Source: Bos javanicus (taxonomy: Eukaryota > Chordata > Mammalia > Artiodactyla > Bovidae). From it: a stretch of 64,000 nucleotides of DNA. Every line of letters begins with the position of its first letter. The first letter of the stretch is position 1. The notes beneath the pieces are model-generated. The model was not told where the DNA came from, made no database searches, and saw only the letters and a list, made by a program, of their open reading frames with translations. Shown here piece by piece: positions 22,093 through 34,176 of this stretch. Location: positions 102,854,537-102,918,536 of the forward strand of contig NC_083868.1 in the NCBI RefSeq assembly GCF_032452875.1, read 5' to 3'. A program made the translations under genes and the position numbers.

Positions 22093-22493
22093 ATAGGATT
22101 ATTGATTAGCTTAATTTCAATATTGTTATCTTTCAGTAGATAGGGAGCTCCTAGGAGAGAAAGAACAGCCTGTAGGTGGAGTAGTCAGAACACACACAAT
22201 AGTTATTAAGTTCACTGTTTATATGAGCATGGTTTGCTGCACCCAAAACAATTATAATAGCAACAACAAGGATCCTTGATTACAGATCACCAAATCAAAT
22301 ATAATAACAATGAAAAAGTTTGAAACACTGCAATAATAACCAAAATGTGACAGAAAGAGAAAGTGAACAATTGCTGTTGGAAAAATAGTGCTGATGGACT
22401 TACTCAACACAGGGTTGCCACAGACCTTTAGATTGTAAAAAACACATCTGCTTAGCACAATAAAATAAAGCATAAGAAAATGAGGTATTCCTG

Positions 22494-23518
22494 TATTGCT
22501 TTATCACATCTCACCACTACATTATAAGTTTGATGTTAAAATGAATTAAAAGTACATATTTAAAATCTATATTTGAGGTAAAGTTAGCTTGTGAAGTATA
22601 TAATCAAGTATGAATAAGAATTAGGATAATCATGCCCTTGATAATCCTACCCTTGGTATGATAATCTAACACCATGCTAAAGTGACACTAGTGAAATTAA
22701 TTCAGACCAAACCAGATGGCCCTATTTAAATACTTGGAAATCTCTTCCACAATAGAAGATGTCAACAGAAACACAACTTACATTTTTCCAAAGTTGGTTG
22801 TATTCTGGGAAAAGTTTACTAACTATTATTTAGGACAGCAGTAGAAACTTTGTGAATTCTGCAGAATAACCATTGAATTATCCTCTGGGGATGATGACTT
22901 AAATATAAATAATATTTGTATACAATAAAAATCTGGGTGCGTCAGATTATGCATATAAATCACTATACTTAAATAATATCTATCAACCAACTTCAGATTA
23001 AAATTTTACTTTTACAAAATCATCTACATAGTTACTGTTCTTTGGAATTTTAAATTTCCACTGATTAAGCAGATGTACTGTAATTATATATTATATAAGT
23101 ATATAATATAAATATATAACAAGCATGTGATACAATAATAACATATGTCACTTTATGATATATATAATATGTATTATAAGTTTATATTTTTAATTAAAAT
23201 ATGTTAATTGAATTCTTATTAAAGGAAAGCATTACTACATATTTAACTATAAAGACAATATCTATCAATGGTTGTTCTTTTTATTCTTTTCTTTTCATTA
23301 AACCCCACTATTTAAAAAATCTTATCTATAAATATCTTAATTTTGCTTTAAATTAGAATATTTTAATAATAGAATATACTAGTTTTTATTAAAAAGTATT
23401 AACACAAAATAATATGAGACACACAAGTCATAACCATGAACTTGCAAATAGATTGATTATAAGAATAAACATTTCAGGAGAGTTGCATATTGTTAATGAA
23501 TAGATTATTTAATCCTTT
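22494..23518. other. Unique AT-rich DNA
   Basis: No gene recognised. TA-rich stretches at 23080-23180. Confidence 0.55.
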
Positions 23519-23652
23519 CGAGCAGGACTTCACAGCCCCCAAGCCACTGACCAGTACCAGTCCATGAACTGTTAGGAACCAGGCCAAACAGCAGGATGGA
23601 AGAATTGTCTTCTACAAAACCTGGTGCCAAAAAGATTGAGGATTGCTGCCTT
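23519..23652 (+). mobile_element. hAT-Charlie MITE, MER1-like, internally deleted
   Basis: ACCAGTACCAGTCCATGAAC, GTTAGGAACCAGGCC and the end CCTGGTGCCAAAAAGATTGA fit the MER1 type, with most of the centre missing. Old and diverged. Family name from memory. Confidence 0.62.
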
Positions 23653-24751
23653 AGAGAAAATGACTGTCACCACAAACTTTCCTTTCTTTTATCTCTAATA
23701 CTTGATGTTAACTTTGAGGATATGAGGCTTTAACAATCAATCAGGTCTAAATTGTAGCTAAAATGGCACTTTACTGATGCAAGTTTATTATGTACTCTAT
23801 ATCATATTCATACTAAAGGAAGACAGACTATGAAGCATTATCCAAAACAGAAGCTCTTTTCTCATTACTGATATTTATTCTTCTCAGAACTTAATGTGGA
23901 TGTGTCCTGTGATCTTTGGTATCTTTCTTTTTAACATTAAAAAAGTTGCATAAGAAATTACTTGACTCCTTGGAGTGGAGTGAGGTCCACTTTTTTTTTT
24001 TTTCTTCAGGAGATGGCTACCTAAATGCTTTATATATGGCATAAATTTAACAAAAAACTTAAGATGTTTAGAATAAATACATATATTTAGGTATCTGATA
24101 CACAATGCACCTCAAACTGAGCTAATTACACACTCCCAATTCCTACTATGTTGAGTTTTATCTCAAATTCTCTGGAATATCCAGTTAACAGAATTTTCTA
24201 ATTTTGTCCAACAGATATAACCTCTCTGTGGACCTGTCAAAGGAAATCAAACATGGATTTGATTTTACAGAGGTAAAAGTAGTTACAATGGTAAAAATAG
24301 ACTTACCACAGGAACTATTGCAATAAAAAAAAAAAAAAAAAAACCAGTATAGAACTGGGCTCAATTCTAAAAACAAGATGAAGTGTCAGTGTATAGCCAA
24401 AGAACAGTTTGGCTAAAATGATGTAACAGAATTTTTGCTGAAAGCAGGCCAGAGTGATTAGATATCACTTGGGAGAAGATAGAAGATGAGAAATTTAATT
24501 AAATATTGATCAAATATCCAGGTAGGAAATTTTGATTAAAAGGATTTATCAAGATTCTGCCTAAAATCAGGCAACGCAAAAACAAACACAAAGGTCTGAA
24601 GGTTGAGACCTAGTTGGAAAGAGGATTCAGAAAAGCCTCACTAGAAGTTGGTCAAAGAGAGAATTTTCATCAGAGCCAAAGCAGCTTATTAATTTGGTCT
24701 CAATTTTATTGTATGCTATGCTCCCCATCATGGTGAGAGGTTACTGTAGGT
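23653..24751. other. Unique AT-rich DNA
   Basis: No gene. Homopolymers: T run near 23992-24003, A run at about 24327-24342. Confidence 0.55.
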
Positions 24752-24999
24752 CAGTGGTTTTCAATAAGGGACAATTTCGTGCCCCAGTGAACATTTGGTA
24801 ATATCTGGATTATTTTTGGATGTTGCAACTGAGAGAGTGCTACTGGCACCCAGTGGGTAGAAGCCAAGGATGCTGTTAAATGTCTCCTTCATTGCAGGCA
24901 GATTCTTTACCACTGAGCCACCAGCAAAGCCCTCAATGTGTAGAACAGCTCCTCACAATAAAGAATTCTCTATTTCAAAACATCTGAAAAACTTCACAG
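24752..24999 (+). mobile_element. MER5A-type hAT MITE
   Basis: Starts CAGTGGTTTTCAATAAGGGA, then GTGCTACTGGCACCCAGTGG and GGATGCTGTTAAATGTC, and resumes after a small SINE piece with CCTCACAATAAAGAATTCTC. Ancient mammalian non-autonomous DNA transposon. Confidence 0.82.
24888..24934 (-). mobile_element. SINE head fragment inside MER5A
   Basis: CATTGCAGGCAGATTCTTTA … GAGCCACCAGCAAAGCCC is the complement of a Bov-tA head without its body. It lies between two MER5A parts. Confidence 0.75.
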
Positions 25000-25098
25000 T
25001 AAATCAAGAATTGTGTCCTATTTTCATGTTCTTAAAACTTCTGTGTATGTTTTTTATGAACATCTTGCAAGTTTTAAACATCAGTGCTTGAGGAAACT

Positions 25099-25305
25099 GG
25101 ACTTCCCTGATGGCTCAATGGTTGAGAATCCACCTGCCAATGCAGGAGACGCAGGAGATGCAGGTGGAATCCCTGGTCAGGAAGATCCCTTGGAGGAGGA
25201 AATGGCAACCCACTCCAATATTCTTGCCCGGAAAATCCAAAGAAGGCTAGTGGGTTACAGTCTATGGGGTTGCAAAGAATCTGATAGTTGAGCACACAGG
25301 CACAT
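25099..25305 (+). mobile_element. Bov-tA SINE
   Basis: Head GGACTTCCCTGATGGCTCAA, full body, tail GAGCACACAGGCACAT. The TSD TTGAGGAAACT is perfect at 25088-25098 and 25306-25316. Confidence 0.95.
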
Positions 25306-25316
25306 TTGAGGAAACT

Positions 25317-25980
25317 ACAAGCTCAACAATCTTCTAAAGATAGCTCATGGCTTCTACATACTATAATGCATTTTACACAGTAAGATTAGTCATTTACTCA
25401 CTTTACATACTTGGTTCTTTTATTATAAAATTATATGTTATTATTTCACATACTATATGCTATAATGGAAAGACTGAAAATATTGCGGCTTTAACATTTA
25501 TTTTTCTCTCTTTAACAGTCCAGAGGTAAGAAATCAGTAAATAGGATGGCCCACGTTGTTAGTACGGCATTTCTTAAATCTAAGGAAGCTGCTCTAGATC
25601 TTTTCACTCCTAGTCAGTTTTACTCCCAAGGGAGAAAACTTTGATGAAACATGGGCTGACAATCTATTAGAAAAATTCAGAGCCAATTGATCACATTAAA
25701 GCTGAGAAATGTTTGTCTCTTGCTGGAAGGCAATACGGAGAGCTAAAACTCATACAGAAGTGATTAAAAAAAAAAAAAAAAGGTAGAATGGATACACAGT
25801 GTAACAAGCAATTGCCAAATGAATTAAGCTAAACTTTGAAAAATATAGAAAAAATATAAAATGACTCTTCTTTATTTTCACAGCACTGATTGGTAGTCTT
25901 TGTTTCCTATTTTAAAAAAATTCACTAGTAGTCTATCCACATATTGTTTACTATTTTATCACAGGCAATCCTTTACATAA
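25317..25980. other. Unique DNA
   Basis: No gene recognised. Poly(A) run near 25767-25781. Confidence 0.55.
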
Positions 25981-26192
25981 GTGAAAGTGTTAGTCACTCA
26001 GTCCTGTCTGACTCTTTGCAACCCCATAAACTGTAACCTGCCAGGCTCCTCCATCCTTGGGATTTTCCAGGCAAGAATACTGGAGTGGGTTGCCATTTCC
26101 TTCTCCAGGGCATCTTCACAACCCAGGGATCAAACCCAGGTCTCCCACATTGCAGGCAAACTCCTTACCATCTGAGCCACCAGGGAAGTCCT
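25981..26192 (-). mobile_element. Bov-tA SINE
   Basis: Starts GTGAAAGTGTTAGTCACTCA and ends with the head complement GAGCCACCAGGGAAGTCC. The TSD is too diverged to read. Confidence 0.92.
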
Positions 26193-26289
26193 ATGTTAAG
26201 TGAATGCTCTTCCAAAAAAAAAATAATAATAATTAAAGGCTCTAGTGACTACAAAGTATTTCACTGTAATGTTATGTTATCATTTTCTG

Positions 26290-26770
26290 AACTGTTAGTT
26301 TTTTTTATAGATATATCAGTTGTTTCTTACAATTCACTGCACCCAAATTAATAATGAACATCCTCTTACACAGATATGTGTGTACCTCTATGATTACTTC
26401 CTAGACTACAATTCTTAGAAGTGGAATCTATGGGTCAACTATTATGAGTGTTTTATAAAAATCTTAAGGCACATTGCCAAATGCCTTTCAGAATAGTTTT
26501 ACCAATTTACATTCCAGTAACAACATGAGAGGCTCCACACTTGACTAAATCTTTGCCAACAATTGTATTACTGCTAACATAAAAAATTGCAGATTTGACA
26601 AGAGAAAATATGTTGCCTTCTTTTCTTTTGAAATTACCCTTTAAAGCATTATGGCTAATATTTTAATGAATTTATTGATCTTAACTTTTATGCTTTTAAG
26701 TAATTATTCTTGTCTTTCCAGATAATATCTTTCTTTCTATATGTGTAAAAATATTACATTTGTATAAAAA
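26290..26770 (-). mobile_element. Ancient L1 fragment (ORF2 3' region, antisense)
   Basis: TAGAAGTGGAATCTATGGGT, ACATTGCCAAATGCCTTTC and CCAATTTACATTCCAGTAAC parallel the antisense ORF2 stretch seen in the younger L1 at 510-625. Edges uncertain. Confidence 0.65.
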
Positions 26771-27324
26771 GATTACAGTTTTCTTTAACTTGTCAATCAG
26801 TAAAACTGAAGACTGAGAATTCATCTCTAAATGAATTGTCATTTATATTTCTTTAATATTTTCCTTTTTGCCCCTAATTCCCAAACCTTTCCTGTAAAGG
26901 AAGGGACTTAAGTTGACAGTAGTTGCTCCAATTTTATTACTCTCTCATTCTGGTTTCTCACAACAGCCTACATCCTCACTTCCCACAAATAATTACCTAA
27001 ACTGACCTACAATAGGGAAACTCTCCGGAGAAGCCTATAGAGTTAAGAGACAGAGAAACTAAATGAATTCAGTTCAAGAATGGATAATGATTGAGTGATG
27101 GGACCAAAACTGTGGAACCAAATTAAAGCAAGATCAAAGCAGCATGAATTTGAGAACAAATCACTAGAAAACCTTGTGGATATGATCAGATTTTGCATTC
27201 ATGAAATGTTAGGTGGATGGGTTTGAATGTAATAAACTGACTTCAAAATTTTCAGAATAGAAAGAAAAACTGATAAGTTGTAACTACCAGAAGGTCTATG
27301 CTATACTTTAAATTATGATTATGT
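26771..27324. other. Unique DNA
   Basis: No gene or repeat recognised. Confidence 0.5.
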
Positions 27325-27336
27325 ATGCTTGTTGTT

Positions 27337-27615
27337 CGGAGAAGGCAATGGCACCCCACTCCAGTAAGTACTCTTGCCTGGAAAATCCCATGGATGGAGG
27401 AGCCTGGTAGGCTGCAGTCCATAGGGTCGCTAAGAGTCGGACACGACTGAATGACTTCACTTTCACTTTTCACTTTCATGCATTGGAGAAGGAGGTGGCA
27501 ACCCACTCCAGTATTCTGGCTTGGAGAATTCCGGGGAAGGTGGAGCCTGGTGTGTTGCCCTCTTTGGGGTCGCACAGAGTCAGACACGACTAAAGTGACT
27601 TAGCAGCAGCAGCAG
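27337..27615 (+). mobile_element. Bov-A2 SINE (dimer)
   Basis: Two Bov-A monomers joined by CACTTTTCACTTTCATGCAT, with a short (AGC)n tail. TSD ATGCTTGTTGTT (27325-27336) and ATGCTTATTGTT (27616-27627). Confidence 0.94.
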
Positions 27616-27627
27616 ATGCTTATTGTT

Positions 27628-28164
27628 TGTGCTAAATTTTTCTCATTGCTGGTATATAAGATGAACTGATTCTATTTTGAAGTTGATGTATAATAATACA
27701 TTCTATATGCAACCTACATGTGGCAACAGAGTCACATGCTCATAATAAGAACAATTCCACAGCTGACAATGAATGCTATATACCACTCAATAGTTATTTC
27801 ATTCATGCCCATTCATAATTTTTGACTTTTTAAGAAGTAAAGTTTGCTGGAACTCTTGATAATCTACTGACAAAGTGACATTTATGGAAATATTAATTCA
27901 TGCAAATTCTGATTTAGTGCAAGAACATTCAGAATTTAAATATTCATGTTTAGGTGCATTACTTGCTAAAAGTTAGGAAAATAGTCTTTTAAAGGAAGTT
28001 AGCATCTCTTGCAGTAAAATGTCATTTTTATTTAGTGTATTATGAAAATAATAGTACTCATTAAAATATATCCATACTTCAGGTCACTTTCTCTCTTGAG
28101 AGAGAGAAACTGACTTTCCAATACCCTTTTATTTGCATTGGTACTTCTGCAGAAGATCAATATG
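27628..28164. other. Unique AT-rich DNA
   Basis: Nothing recognised. Confidence 0.5.
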
Positions 28165-28720
28165 TTTATGTTGCTTGTTGTCTGGATTCTCTATTCTCTT
28201 ACTTTGATTTATCTGTCCCTTGTGAATGTCTCAACCTGTGTAGCATACCAGTAAATTCTGAGATCACATCATGCAGTGACTCCAATTTTGTTAATTCTTT
28301 TCCAAAGAAGTTTTGGAAGCTATTCTAAGTCCTTCATATTCCCATATAAAATTTTAAATTAGCTTGTGAAATGCTACCCCAAAATAAACCTGACAATTTT
28401 GACTGGGGTTGAGTTACTTTTACAGATTACTTTGAAGTGAACTGACATCTTAAGATACTGAGTCTGTCACATTTTATAGGAGAAGTAACACAGTTCAACT
28501 CAGTTCAGTTCAGTCCAGTCGCTCAGTCATGTCCAGCTCTTTGCAACCCGATGGACTGCAGCATGCTGGGCTTCCCTGTCCATCACCAACTCTGGAGACT
28601 GCTAAAATTCATGTCCATGTCAGTGTTGCCATCCAACTATCTTTTATTAAATGTATTTCTAAGTGTTTTACAGGTTTTGGTATTATAATTCTTTTTAAAT
28701 GTCTGTTTTTGCTTTTATTT
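28165..28720 (-). mobile_element. Ancient L1 ORF2 fragment, antisense, split by BovB
   Basis: Antisense L1 phrases (TTTGATTTATCTGTCCCTTG, TTTTGGAAGCTATTCTAAGT, AAATGTATTTCTAAGTGTTT) lie on both sides of the BovB piece at 28489-28641. Strongly diverged. Confidence 0.6.
28489..28641 (-). mobile_element. BovB 3' end fragment
   Basis: ACTCAGTTCAGTTCAGTCCA, GTCCATCACCAACTC and TTGCCATCCAACTATC. Minus strand, about 150 bases, non-coding. Confidence 0.88.
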
Positions 28721-28734
28721 GGAAATATAGTTGA

Positions 28735-29890
28735 TGTAAATTTAATTTTTATAATTCCAAATTTACAGAAAAGTTGCAATGATTATATAAATAATTCTTT
28801 ATGCAGATTTATCAATTCTTTACATTTCCATTCATGTTTTATTATTTTTTTTCTAAATTATTTGAGGACAAACTGGAGATAACTTTGCCACTTTACCTTG
28901 AAATAATTTAACATGTACTCCCTTGGAACAAAGACATTCTTTTATATGACCACAGAGCAATTATCAACATTAGAAATTATATCATAGATACAATGTTATT
29001 ATTAAATTCAGTTCATTCTCATATTTTGTCAATTGTACTATTAACGGTCCTAATGGCTGTTTTCTTTGTTTAGGATCCTGCATTGTATTTGGCTGCTACT
29101 TATTTTTAGTTTCATTTAACTTGGAATATTATCTCTCTCTCTTGTCCTTGACATTTTAACAATACAGACTGGTTTTTTAAAAAAATGTCTTTCAGGGTTT
29201 TTTTTTTTTCTGAAAATTCCTTATGATTGAACTCAGGTTATGCATTTTTGGCAGAAATACTACATAAATAATTTTATGTTCTTCTCAGAGTATCATATGA
29301 AGAAACACATGATGGCTTGTGTTGTCCCTGTATTGGTACATATAGAATTAGACCACTCTCTAAGATGTTGTCTGTCAAGTCTCTTCATTGTTAATATTAT
29401 TTTTCCTGGCAAATGATATATTTTCTTGATATGCACTTTAAGACTATATAAATAGGAGAAATTTTTAGAGCATGTAAATATCTTATTCTTCATCAAATAG
29501 TCACTAACTAGTCTTTGGATCCACTAATAATTTCTTAATTCCATTATTTTTTCTACTATTATCAGTTGACATTCTACCTTAAGAAATAGTCCTTTCTTTT
29601 TTCCCTATTTGTGTATTATGTATATCCAATGGGCTCATTGATTTTTTTAATCTAGTGGATTATAATTTATTATAATCAGTCTTTATTTTGATGTTCAAAT
29701 GTCCCTTATATAAGTAGCAGGAATCCTTCAAGCTGATTCTCATAATGTTTTGATATGACTCTTCATTCTTTAAGAACTCCTTTGTTTCTTTCTTACACTA
29801 AAATTCTTCAAGCTCATATCATACATTCCCTGACCTAGCTCTGGAATCAACCTTTTCTCTAAAAGTCCTGTTTTTTCTTAGTGAAAATAA
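28735..29890 (+). mobile_element. Ancient repeat, probably L1-type 3' UTR
   Basis: A long diverged block with TTTACAGAAAAGTTGCAATG, ATGACCACAGAGCAATTATC, GGTTATGCATTTTTGGCAGA and AGTTGACATTCTACCTTAAG. These match in order an old mammalian L1-type 3' UTR as I remember it. No coding potential. Confidence 0.55.
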
Positions 29891-29943
29891 AAAATTGGGT
29901 TCTCTTGTGTGCTCATTGTTAACAGCGTATGTTTACTTGCTAG

Positions 29944-30157
29944 TTCTGTGCTGTCAAATAAAATATCCATTATCAATATGTAGTTTTTTTAACATAAATA
30001 TTAATTTTAATTACATAAAATTAAAAGTAAGTTTATCAGTCATACTAATTACATTTCAAGTATTTAAAACCCAATGTGGCTAGTTACATAATGGACAGCA
30101 CAGACATAAAATATTTCCATCATAGGAAATTCTATTGGATAATGCTATTCTAAACCC
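29944..30157 (+). mobile_element. hAT-like MITE
   Basis: The ends are inverted relatives (TTCTGTGCTGTCAAATAAAA and GGAAATTCTATTGGATAATG). The interior GTGGCTAGTTACATAATGGA fits a known mammalian MITE. Family not named. Confidence 0.58.
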
Positions 30158-30333
30158 ACTCAGTGGAAAAAGCTTGAAGGTAAGTACACAACTGTATATA
30201 ATACACACAATATACATAGCATTATATATGTATAACCATAATTTCAGAATTTCTACTAATATTCTAATTTGTCCCTTTCAAAGTTTAAATTCCCATCTTT
30301 AATAGTGAAAATCCTATCTCCTTGTGATCCTTG

Positions 30334-30988
30334 GCTTCTGGTCCCATCACTTCATGGCAAATAGATGGGAAAACAGTGGAAACAGTGACAGACTTTATTT
30401 TTGTGGGCTCCAAAATCACTGCAGATGGTGGCTGCAGCCATGGAATTACAAGACGCTTGCTCCTTGGGAGAAAAGTTATGACCAACCTAGACAGCATATT
30501 AAAAAGCAGAGACATTACTTTGCCAACAAAGGTCTGTCTACTCAAAGCTATGATTTTCCGGTAGTCATGCATGGATGTGAGAGTCGGACTATAAAGAAAG
30601 CTGAGCACCAAAGAATTGATGCTTTTGAACTGTGGTGTTGGAGAAGACTCTTGAGAGTCCCTTGGACTGCAAGGAGATCCAACCAGTCCATCCTAAAGGA
30701 GATCAGTCCTGGGTGTTCATTGGAATGACTGATGTTGAAGCTGAATTTGGTCACCTCATGTGAAGAGCTGACTCATTGGAAAAGACTCTGATGTTGGGAA
30801 AGATTGAAGTGGGAAGAAGAAGGGGACAACGGAAGATGAGATGGTTGGATGGCATCACTGACTCAATGGACATGAGTTTGAGTAAACTCTGGCAGTTGTT
30901 GATGGACAGGGAGGCCTGACGAGCTGCAGTCCATGGGGTTGCAAAGACTCAGACACAGCTGAGCGATGGAACTGAACTGAACTGAACT
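30334..30988 (+). mobile_element. BovB 3' fragment
   Basis: From GCTTCTGGTCCCATCAC to the (CTGAA)n tail. The TSD GTGATCCTTG is perfect at 30324-30333 and 30989-30998. The 77- and 134-codon open stretches are parts of the BovB C-terminal region in different frames, so it has a frameshift. Confidence 0.95.
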
Positions 30989-31009
30989 GTGATCCTTGAT
31001 TCCTTATAT

Positions 31010-32742
31010 TAAAATTTGCACATTTGAGTAATAAAAATTCCTTTTCTAGACATTATAGGTTTTCTTTGGCAGAAACAGCTCAGATTTGAGTTTCTGGGTA
31101 TGTCTACAGGTAATGTGCTTGGGTAGGGAGGCTTTATGGACTTATGGACTACTTATGGGCAAGGCATCTGTAGTAGTTCTGAGATGAGGGAGTGTGCTAG
31201 AGGCTGGAAAAAAATTGGACAGGACTGCTGACTTGATTCCCTACCCAAGTGGGACTATAGGATGAGCTCCATGATTGTCTAACTTTTCTGGACAAGCTTA
31301 CTAGATGGTTGAGTCTAGGTTCTCTACTCATTTGAAAATGTGGCCATGATTAAGATTCCCTGCTCTGGCAGGGCAGCAGATCCATGCCCAAACTCTGTAC
31401 AGTTCTTTGTTTGGAGGCTGAAAGTAGGCTTGATGGTATACTGAACTTCCTGGTCAGGTGAGGCCACCAGGTTTGCTCTGCTCTATGGGCTGTGCAATCT
31501 GTTCAAGTGACACTTGGCACCATTGAATAGGTTACCCAGCTTCTCATGTGCTACATGGTTAGGTTCCCTGGTTAGACAGACTCAAGGCTGTATTCAGAGA
31601 TGAGTAGAGATACAAGTTAAATTCCTTACTTGGGCATAGCTAAAGAAGCACTTCCAAAACTAGTAAAGCTCTTTGTTTGTTGTCTTAACTCAAGTTGATC
31701 CACATTCAAATTTTCCTGATCAAACAGCGTCACTGACTTTGCTATGTAAACTATCAGTTCAGTCTGCCCTCTCTCAGCTTGTCCCCTGCTGGGCCAGTGC
31801 AGCTTCCAAGAGTTGATAACAGCCCTTGTGGTCAGATGGGGTGGGAAGACTTTCCAGAGTGGGTAGAGCTATGACTCACCTTCCTTGCCTGAATTGAAAG
31901 GGGAGGGTCCACTCTAGGCTACTCTCAATTTTCCAACTAGCCTCTCTGGTTGGGATAGGTTGGGAGCTACCCTGAACCTAGGCTATGAATTAATCCCCTT
32001 GATTGTGTCTAACACAGGGAGCCTCCACTGGTATTGGTTTTGCTCTGGGAATGAATAACCTGCCTGCTCACTTCTCAAGAACCACTGAGTTGAACCAGAA
32101 GTGGTCACCAGCCCTTCTGGTCAGATGAGACCATAAGTCACTCTCCATAGTGGATGGAGCTATAACTCAACACATCTCCTGACATAGGCCAACCAGCCTC
32201 CAGGACCAGAAAAAATTTGTCTGAGGATCTAAATTAGGTAGATCTGGACCTGCCACATTTCCTGATGAGAGTGCAACCTTGACTTGGTTCTGAAGATGAG
32301 CAAAGCTGCTGGTCCTACTTGAGCACTACAGGTAGGAACTATGTGCTCCTTGTTGCAAGCCTTCTCACTTTCTTCACCACAGTAGGATTTCAACTGACTG
32401 GAACCCACAGATTCACCTGCAATTGCTGTGATTCAAGATCAGAGTAGAGGCTCCCACAAAGTAACTCACAATGATGAAAGAGTTGTTTCATCTGGGTACT
32501 TTTTTCCCACTGGAACCAGAGGCTCTGTGTTGTTTTGCACTCTCAGGGGGAGGGGCGATGTGGTCAAGTGTAGTAACTTCTCTTACCCTTCAAACACAGT
32601 CTGTTTAGGTCTTTATGATGCAGAGGTGCTTCAGTTTTACCCCTATTTTCAAAGATTCCCTCATTGGTTGAATACATATTCATTGTTGTGACGGGGCACA
32701 GTGTCAAGAATAACTTATGTCACCATTTGGTGATGTCACTCT
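31010..32742 (-). mobile_element. Probable ancient L1 5' UTR, antisense
   Basis: A GC-richer block, unlike its surroundings, with recurring motifs such as TGGTCAGATG, GGTTCCCTGG and GGTAGAGCTATGACTCA / GGATGGAGCTATAACTCA. On the minus strand it would begin near 32742 with GAGTGACATCACCAAATGG, which resembles L1 5' ends (GAGTGACATCACCAAGATGG) and a decayed YY1 site. No ORF1 was seen. It could instead be another GC-rich repeat. Confidence 0.5.
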
Positions 32743-32775
32743 ACACTAATTTTTTGCTGTATTCCAGAAATAGTG

Positions 32776-32986
32776 TGGGCTTTCCTAGTAGTTCAGACAG
32801 GAAAGCATCTGCCTGCAATGTGGGAGAACTGGCTTCAATTCCTGGGTCAGGAAGGTCCCCTGGAGAAGAAAATGGCAACCCATTCCAGTATTCTTGCCTA
32901 GAGAATTCCATGGACAAAGGAGCCTGATGGACTACAGTCCATGGGGTACTAAAGAGTCAGACAGGACTGAGCAACTAACACACACA
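32776..32986 (+). mobile_element. Bov-tA SINE
   Basis: Head TGGGCTTTCCTAGTAGTTCA, complete body, CA-rich tail. Likely TSD CAGAAATAGTG (32765-32775) and CAGACATAGTA (32987-32997). Confidence 0.92.
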
Positions 32987-33170
32987 CAGACATAGTATAG
33001 AAAAGAATAGTGGTGTCTGAAGTAAAATTCTGTTTGTTCTTTCTACATAGTGTAAATGCTCTCATTTTGGGGTAGTTGGCAAAAGCAAGGGCCCAACTGA
33101 GTTGGTTATAGTGAATACTCCTCTGGTTAAACTAACTCTCAGATATTTCCTTGAACCTTGACAGTGTTTA

Positions 33171-33318
33171 TCCCTAGGTTGGGAAGATCCCCTGGAGAAG
33201 GAAATAGTAACCCACTCCAGTATTCTTGCCTGGAGAATCCCATGGATGGAGAAGCCTGGTAGGCTACAGTCCACAGGTCCCAAAGAGTCTGACACGACTG
33301 AGCAACCTCACTTTCACT
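33171..33318 (+). mobile_element. 5'-truncated Bov-tA SINE
   Basis: Lacks the first half of the tRNA-like head and starts at TCCCTAGGTTGGGAAGATC. The TSD TTGACAGTGTTTA (13 bases) is perfect at 33158-33170 and 33319-33331, so truncation happened at insertion. Confidence 0.95.
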
Positions 33319-33526
33319 TTGACAGTGTTTAGATTGGAAAGCAGGCAGTATTTCTCCATGCTTTTGCTTCATATTTAGCTTTATTTGGGAAAAATTTTTT
33401 CCTTCTCCCTTTTTAGGTTATTTAAATGGTCTAATTAAATTGACAAACATATTAATAGGAGAAAAAATTGAGTTATATATGTATAGTATATAATTTAATT
33501 TTATATATTTATATAAAGCGAACAAA

Positions 33527-33737
33527 GTGAAAGTGTTAGTCTCTTAGTTGTGTTGGACTCTTTGCAACCCCATGGACTGTAGCCCCCGGGCTCCTCTGTC
33601 CCTGGAATTCTCTAGGTAAGAACACAGGAGTGGGTAGCCATTCTCTTCTCCAGGTGATCTTCCTGACCCAGGGATTGAACCCTGGTCCCCTTCATTGCAG
33701 GCAGACTCTTTACTGTCTGACCTATCATGGAAGCCCA
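33527..33737 (-). mobile_element. Bov-tA SINE
   Basis: AGTGAAAGTGTTAGTCTCTT at the left and the head complement near 33714-33737. Complete. Confidence 0.92.
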
Positions 33738-33747
33738 TGTATATATG

Positions 33748-33846
33748 CTGCTGCTGCTGCTAAATAGCTTCAGTCGTGTCCGACTCTGTGCGACCCCATA
33801 GATGGCAGCCCACCAGGCTCCCCGTCCCTGGGATTCTCCAGGCATG
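33748..33846 (-). mobile_element. Bov-A monomer fragment with (GCT)n
   Basis: (GCT)n start at 33748-33761, then TTCAGTCGTGTCCGACTCTG, ending at ATTCTCCAGGCATGAG. Only the distal half of Bov-A. Confidence 0.9.
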
Positions 33847-33982
33847 AGATCCCCTTAAAATATTAAACTGAAGGGCAAGACAGGCAGCTGAGTTTTATAT
33901 TCCATCCTGAGTTTAGGAGAGAGATAGGGGCCTGGGACTAGAAAGGGGAGGAGAGTAGTTCAAAGGACAATAAGAAGAGCAA

Positions 33983-34176
33983 CTGTTGTTGTTCAGTCTC
34001 TAAGTTGTGTCCAGCTCTTTGCAACCCCATGGACTGCAGCAAACCAGGTTTCCCTATCCTTCACTATTTCTTGGAATTTGCTCAAATTCATGTCCATTGA
34101 ATCAGTGATGCCATCCAATCATCTCATCCTCTGTTGCTTGGTTCTCCTTGCCCTCAATCTTTCCCAGAGCAAGTGT
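33983..34176 (-). mobile_element. BovB 3' end fragment, older type
   Basis: TTGTTGTTCAGTCTCTAAGT, GTCCATTGAATCAGTGATGC and CAATCTTTCCCAGAGCAAG. Minus strand. Confidence 0.85.

Larger units (their letters stand above)
19811..22493 (-). mobile_element. Tigger1-type DNA transposon, nearly complete
   Basis: Terminal inverted repeats: left CAGGCATACTTTAGAGATA, right complement CAGGAATACCTCATTTTC. Removing the inserted SINEs leaves about 2.36 kb, close to the expected 2.4 kb. Pogo-like elements duplicate TA: the right flank is TA and the left is TG (one change). The transposase is decayed. This mammalian family spread by cut-and-paste before ruminants arose. Confidence 0.92.
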
